Below are positions 60,551 to 64,000 of a DNA stretch of 64,000 bases, piece after piece; positions within the stretch are counted from its first letter, which is position 1; every line of letters starts with the position of its first letter. The notes beneath the pieces were generated by a model. That model saw only the letters and a list, made by a program, of their open reading frames with translations. It did no database searches and was not told the DNA's origin. The DNA comes from JAGPUQ01 sp036961295 (GTDB lineage: Bacteria > Pseudomonadota > Gammaproteobacteria > Pseudomonadales > Porticoccaceae), in the NCBI GenBank assembly GCA_036961295.1, contig JBALVX010000001.1, positions 62,001 through 126,000 on the forward strand, written 5' to 3'. Made by a program: the position numbers and the translations under genes.

Positions 60551-61624
60551 ATGAGTTATATTCGTCCCGAGTTTCGTCACCCCAATTCCCCGGCCAATGA
60601 GCGGGGTTATACCCGTAAGGATTACGAGGGCGGGTTATCCACTCTGTGTGCCGGTTGTGGTCACGATTCGGTTAGTGCGGCAATTATTGATGCCTGTTTC
60701 GAGTTGTCGATTGAGCCACATCGGGTTGCGAAAATATCCGGTATTGGTTGTTCATCCAAAACGCCTACCTATTTTCTCGGTAATTCCCACGGCTTTAATT
60801 CCGTGCACGGGCGTATGCCCTCCGTCGCTACCGGCGCTAATTTGGCTAACCGAGAAATGATTTATGTCGGTGTTTCCGGCGATGGCGATAGCGCTTCCAT
60901 TGGCCTGGGTCAGTTTGCCCACGTCACTCGGCGTAATTTGAATATGCTCTATGTTGTTGAGAACAACGGTTGTTACGGGCTAACCAAGGGGCAGGATTCT
61001 GCTACCGCCGACATAGGTTCCGCCAGTAAAAAGGGCGCTCCGAACCCCTATGCCCCCATAGACCTGTGCACACTAGCATTGCAGTTGGGGGCGACTTACG
61101 TGGGCCGTAGTTTTTCTGGTGATAAAGCTCAGCTAGTGCCCTTGATCAAAGGTGCCCTGGCCCACAAAGGTTTCGCCTTTCTCGACGTTATTTCGCCCTG
61201 CGTTACCTTCAACGACTCAGCTAAATCTACCAAGGCCTACGATTTTGTGCGCGAGCACGCCGAAGCGACGGGGAAAATGGATTTCGTGCCGGTAAAACAG
61301 GAAATTACTGCCGACTACGAACCCGGTTATACGCAAGAAGTCACGCTTCACGATGGCTCGGTAATTCATCTGTATAAGCAGGACGGTGATATCGAGAATA
61401 TTGCTGGACGGAAGTCGATCCGCGATCGCAACGAAGCACTACGCCAGGTTCAGCAATACAAAACCAATGGCAAAATTCTTACCGGCCTACTTTATGTCGA
61501 TCCAGACAGCCAGGACTTTCACAATACCCTGGGTACGGTTAGTGGCGCTCTGCGAGATCTGGGTGAGAAAGAATTGTGTCCGGGCAAACAAACCCTGGCA
61601 GACATTAACGCCAGCTTCCGTTAA
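60551..61624 (+). CDS. 2-oxoacid:acceptor oxidoreductase, beta subunit
   Basis: The 357-residue protein is the TPP-binding partner: LCAGCGHDSVSAAIIDA, ISGIGCSSKTPTYFLG and the TPP-magnesium motif GDGDSASIGLGQFAHVTRRN ending in ENNGCYGLTKGQ. The latter is characteristic of KorB/PorB proteins. The C-terminal extension (residues 260-357) completes the fold. It lies 35 bases after the alpha gene, so the three genes form one operon. No separate ferredoxin gene is present; the GltD-like subunit has the extra clusters needed for electron transfer. Confidence 0.9.
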   Translation: MSYIRPEFRHPNSPANERGYTRKDYEGGLSTLCAGCGHDSVSAAIIDACFELSIEPHRVAKISGIGCSSKTPTYFLGNSHGFNSVHGRMPSVATGANLANREMIYVGVSGDGDSASIGLGQFAHVTRRNLNMLYVVENNGCYGLTKGQDSATADIGSASKKGAPNPYAPIDLCTLALQLGATYVGRSFSGDKAQLVPLIKGALAHKGFAFLDVISPCVTFNDSAKSTKAYDFVREHAEATGKMDFVPVKQEITADYEPGYTQEVTLHDGSVIHLYKQDGDIENIAGRKSIRDRNEALRQVQQYKTNGKILTGLLYVDPDSQDFHNTLGTVSGALRDLGEKELCPGKQTLADINASFR

Positions 61625-61670
61625 GAGTCCATTATTTTCCAGCACAGTACCCCGGCACAGAGTTTTACTT

Positions 61671-62819
61671 CTATTTAATAGCGCCCGCTGTTTTAAGCTC
61701 GGCCAAACGCTCCGCACTAAGACCCCAGTCGCCCAATACTGCTTCGGTATGCTCGCCCGGTGAACAGGGCGCACCTTTAATACTGGATGGCGTTTTACTA
61801 AAGCGAGGCGCAGGTGCGGGATGCATTTGACCGTCTACATCGATAAAGGCATTGCGCTCTTTGTTGTGGGCGTAGTCCGGCGTTTCTGCCATGGATAATA
61901 CCGGGGCAAAGCAAATATCGGTGTTTTCCATCAAGGCGCACCATTGATCGCGAGTTTTGGTTAGAAAAATTTCTTTGAGTTTTTCTTTTAATGCGGGCCA
62001 ATGTTCGCGGTCCATTTGTTTGGGCAGGCTGTCGGGGTCAATTTCTAAAGTGTTTAACAGCAAAGCGTAAAATTTAGTTTCGATAGAACCGATGGAAACG
62101 TATTTGCCGTCTTTGGTTTCATAGGTGTTGTAAAAGTGCGCGCCGCTGTCGAGAATATTGGAACCCCGCTCGTCACTGACCACGCCCGAAGCGTGCATTC
62201 CGTAGGTGGGTGTCATTAGCGCCAGTGCGCCATCCACCATGCCAGCATCAACCACCTGACCGGTACCTGACTTTCCGCATTCCAGCAGCGCGGCAAGAAT
62301 ACCCGTTAATACGAACATGGTGCCGCCGCCGTAATCACCTACCAGGTTCAGAGGAATGGCGGGGGGTTCGTCGTTGCTGCGACCAATGGCGTGCAGCGCA
62401 CCGGATAGAGCAATGTAGTTGAGGTCGTGTCCGGCGCTTTTTGCCAGTGGGCCCTGTTGCCCCCAGCCGGTGATGCGGGCGTAGACCAGTTTGGGATTGC
62501 GCTTTGCGCACACATCAGATCCCAGGCCGAGGCGTTCCATAACGCCTGGACGAAAGCCTTCCAGTAGCACGTCTGCCTGATCAATTAATTCCAGCAGAGT
62601 GCTGACGGCTTCGGGATTCTTTAAATCCAGCGCCACTGAGCGCCGACCCCGGTTGGTGAAGTTGAACTGGGATTGCATAGCGATGCCGAGTCCCGCATCC
62701 TGAGTGCGGTCGACGCGAATCACTTCGGCGCCCATATCCGACAGCATCATTGCGCACATGGGTGCCGGGCCGATGCCCGCCATTTCAATCACTTTGTATC
62801 CAGTCAATGGTCCGCTCAT
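61671..62819 (-). CDS. CaiB/BaiF CoA-transferase family, alpha-methylacyl-CoA racemase type
   Basis: The 382-residue protein has the class III CoA-transferase opening (GYKVIEMAGIGPAPMCAMMLSDMGAEVIRVDR). AGHDLNYIALSGALHAIG lies near residue 125, and its His plus the downstream Asp in NLVGDYGGGTM match the catalytic pair of alpha-methylacyl-CoA racemase (AMACR). EGFRPGVMERLGLGSD is also typical. The enzyme would invert the 2-methyl centre of branched acyl-CoAs before beta-oxidation. This agrees with the fatty-acid and propionate genes in the window. It faces the preceding oxidoreductase operon convergently. Confidence 0.88.
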   Translation of the reverse strand: MSGPLTGYKVIEMAGIGPAPMCAMMLSDMGAEVIRVDRTQDAGLGIAMQSQFNFTNRGRRSVALDLKNPEAVSTLLELIDQADVLLEGFRPGVMERLGLGSDVCAKRNPKLVYARITGWGQQGPLAKSAGHDLNYIALSGALHAIGRSNDEPPAIPLNLVGDYGGGTMFVLTGILAALLECGKSGTGQVVDAGMVDGALALMTPTYGMHASGVVSDERGSNILDSGAHFYNTYETKDGKYVSIGSIETKFYALLLNTLEIDPDSLPKQMDREHWPALKEKLKEIFLTKTRDQWCALMENTDICFAPVLSMAETPDYAHNKERNAFIDVDGQMHPAPAPRFSKTPSSIKGAPCSPGEHTEAVLGDWGLSAERLAELKTAGAIK

Positions 62820-62918
62820 TGTTTTGTTCCTTATGTAATAAGTTTTTTTCGAATAATTAAAATGGGATTGGTTTAGTCTCCGAAAGTGGCCGTTTGAACT
62901 AAATTTATAAGTTCACTA

Positions 62919-64000
62919 CTAGAGCGCGGCAATTTTACTTCGTTGCAGAGACAATTGTTCAATGGCTTTTTGGTTTTCTTCGGCTTTACCGCGTTCTTTT
63001 TCAACTACTTCTGGCGGAGCATTGCCGATAAATTTTTCGTTGTTAAGTTTGCCATTAAGCCGTTGAATTTCTTTTTCCAGTTTGCCGATTTCTTTGTCGA
63101 GGCGACCGAGTTCTTCGTCTTTGTTGATGACTCCAGCCATGGGTACATGGATTTCGAGTTCGCCGGCCAGGGCAGTAGCCGAGGGTGGGGCATCGGTATC
63201 AGCTTCAAGCCAGGTCAGCGATTCCAGGTTGGCCAGCTTTGATAAATACGTACGGTTGGTTTCGAGGCGACGCTGATCTTCCGGGCTGCCGTTTTTTAAA
63301 TACACGGGTAAGGCTTTTCCGGGCGAGATATTCATTTCACCGCGAATGGTACGCACGGCAATAATCACTGACTTTAGCCATTCCACATCGGCGAGCGCCT
63401 CTGGATCGAGTTTTTCCGGCTCGGGTACGGGGAAGGCTTGCAGCATAATGCTATCGCCCTGTTTGCCCGCAAAGGTTTTGACGCGCTGCCAAATTTCTTC
63501 GGTAATAAACGGCATCAATGGGTGGGCGAGCCGCAGGGTGGTTTCCAGCACGCGCACCAAGGTTCGTCGAGTACCTATTTTTAGGGCTTCCGGCGCGTCG
63601 TCGTCCCAGAGGATGGGTTTTGACAGTTCCAGGTACCAGTCGCAGTAGTCGGCCCAGATAAAATCGTACAGGGCCTGTGACGCGAGATCGAAGCGATAGC
63701 TTTCTATACCGTCGGCAACGGCCTGTTCGGCTTGTTGCAGGCGGCTAATAATCCAGCGGTCGGCGAGGGAGAGCTGGTAGCTGCCGTCATTTGTTTCACT
63801 GTTTTGTCCGCAATCCTGTCCCTCGGCATTCATCAATACATAGCGGGCGGCGTTCCAGATTTTATTGCAAAAATTTCGGAAGCCTTCGATGCGGCCGACA
63901 TCAAATTTAATGTCTCGTCCGGTAGAGGCGAGGGAATAGTAGCTAAAGCGCAGGGCATCGGTGCCATAGGATTCGATGCCTTCTGGAAATTCCTTGCGCG
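62919..64000 (-). CDS. valS: Valyl-tRNA synthetase, C-terminal part (partial)
   Basis: The gene runs leftward and enters from the right edge; about 360 residues are visible. From the edge, KEFPEGIESYGTDALRFSYY and STGRDIKFDVGRIEGFRNF match the end of the ValS catalytic region, and ILWDDDAPEALKIGTRRTLV with FITEEIWQ match the anticodon-binding domain. The C-terminal coiled-coil arm (GRLDKEIGKLEKEIQRLNGK, and NAPPEVVEKERGKAEE) is characteristic. It charges tRNA-Val. The N-terminal signature sequences (HIGH, KMSKS) are outside the window. Confidence 0.96.
   Translation of the reverse strand, partial: RKEFPEGIESYGTDALRFSYYSLASTGRDIKFDVGRIEGFRNFCNKIWNAARYVLMNAEGQDCGQNSETNDGSYQLSLADRWIISRLQQAEQAVADGIESYRFDLASQALYDFIWADYCDWYLELSKPILWDDDAPEALKIGTRRTLVRVLETTLRLAHPLMPFITEEIWQRVKTFAGKQGDSIMLQAFPVPEPEKLDPEALADVEWLKSVIIAVRTIRGEMNISPGKALPVYLKNGSPEDQRRLETNRTYLSKLANLESLTWLEADTDAPPSATALAGELEIHVPMAGVINKDEELGRLDKEIGKLEKEIQRLNGKLNNEKFIGNAPPEVVEKERGKAEENQKAIEQLSLQRSKIAAL

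Noticed and set aside
1..64000. CRISPR arrays, tRNA or rRNA genes, transposases
   Set aside because: The short tandem arrays have no spacer-repeat alternation, so they are not CRISPR. No tRNA cloverleaf, rRNA segment or transposase-like frame was recognised, though tRNAscan or ISfinder searches were not possible.

Overview
The window looks like chromosome from an aerobic, heterotrophic gammaproteobacterium. Single-copy genes of that class include greB, YehS (DUF1456), a YciH-type SUI1 factor, the DUF4105/DUF3015 envelope pair, one-chain gcvP and valS. The metabolic genes (AlkB-type hydroxylase, TonB receptor, acyl-CoA carboxylase cluster, AMACR-type racemase, PrpE, sodium symporter) fit a marine hydrocarbon or lipid degrader, perhaps a Spongiibacteraceae/Cellvibrionales relative. 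That placement is an inference. I see no rRNA, tRNA, CRISPR array, insertion sequence or prophage.

Layout. 1-5.3 kb: 5'-truncated-by-window DapA-like gene, the DUF4105/DUF3015 pair and a cardiolipin synthase. 5.4-13.9 kb: TonB receptor, then a leftward operon (carboxyltransferase, biotin carboxylase, acyl-CoA dehydrogenase) and an SDR. 14-18.1 kb: small envelope proteins, a membrane redoxin, CvfB and YehS. 18.2-22 kb: zinc alcohol dehydrogenase, AlkB hydroxylase and its probable [2Fe-2S] flavin reductase, suggesting alkane or alcohol oxidation. 22-24 kb: GFA protein, an AT-rich SMR efflux gene with integron-cassette features, and a kinase lacking its usual N-terminal phosphatase domain. 24-33.9 kb: CoA-transferase, PAS/GGDEF cyclase, TPR lipoprotein, cyclase-fold hydrolase and Na+/solute symporter. 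33.9-35.1 kb: two leftward gene cassettes separated by attC sites with an attI-like sequence but no integrase (a CALIN). 35.3-43.2 kb: MOSC and PPOX proteins, arfB, TSUP, PerM, O-methyltransferase, dinB, a truncated DUF2007 gene and an aldehyde dehydrogenase. 43.4-54.5 kb: gcvP, an HD-GYP phosphodiesterase, a tightly overlapped operon (APC permease, quinone oxidoreductase, SUI1, S9 peptidase, greB) and a K+ channel. 54.6-64 kb: prpE, a three-gene 2-oxoacid oxidoreductase with a GltD-like subunit, an AMACR-type racemase and the 3' part of valS.

Two patterns go beyond ordinary gene content. First, the window is dotted with short degenerate tandem arrays, mostly 12-18 bp units in 2-6 copies. Each has a sequence unrelated to the others. 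Many sit directly before a start codon or across a stop codon. Inside genes the periods are always multiples of three (12, 15, 15, 18), while between genes they are 7, 12, 13, 14, 15 or 16. Second, there are two separate integron-cassette footprints with no integrase gene in view, one of them beside a truncated kinase gene.
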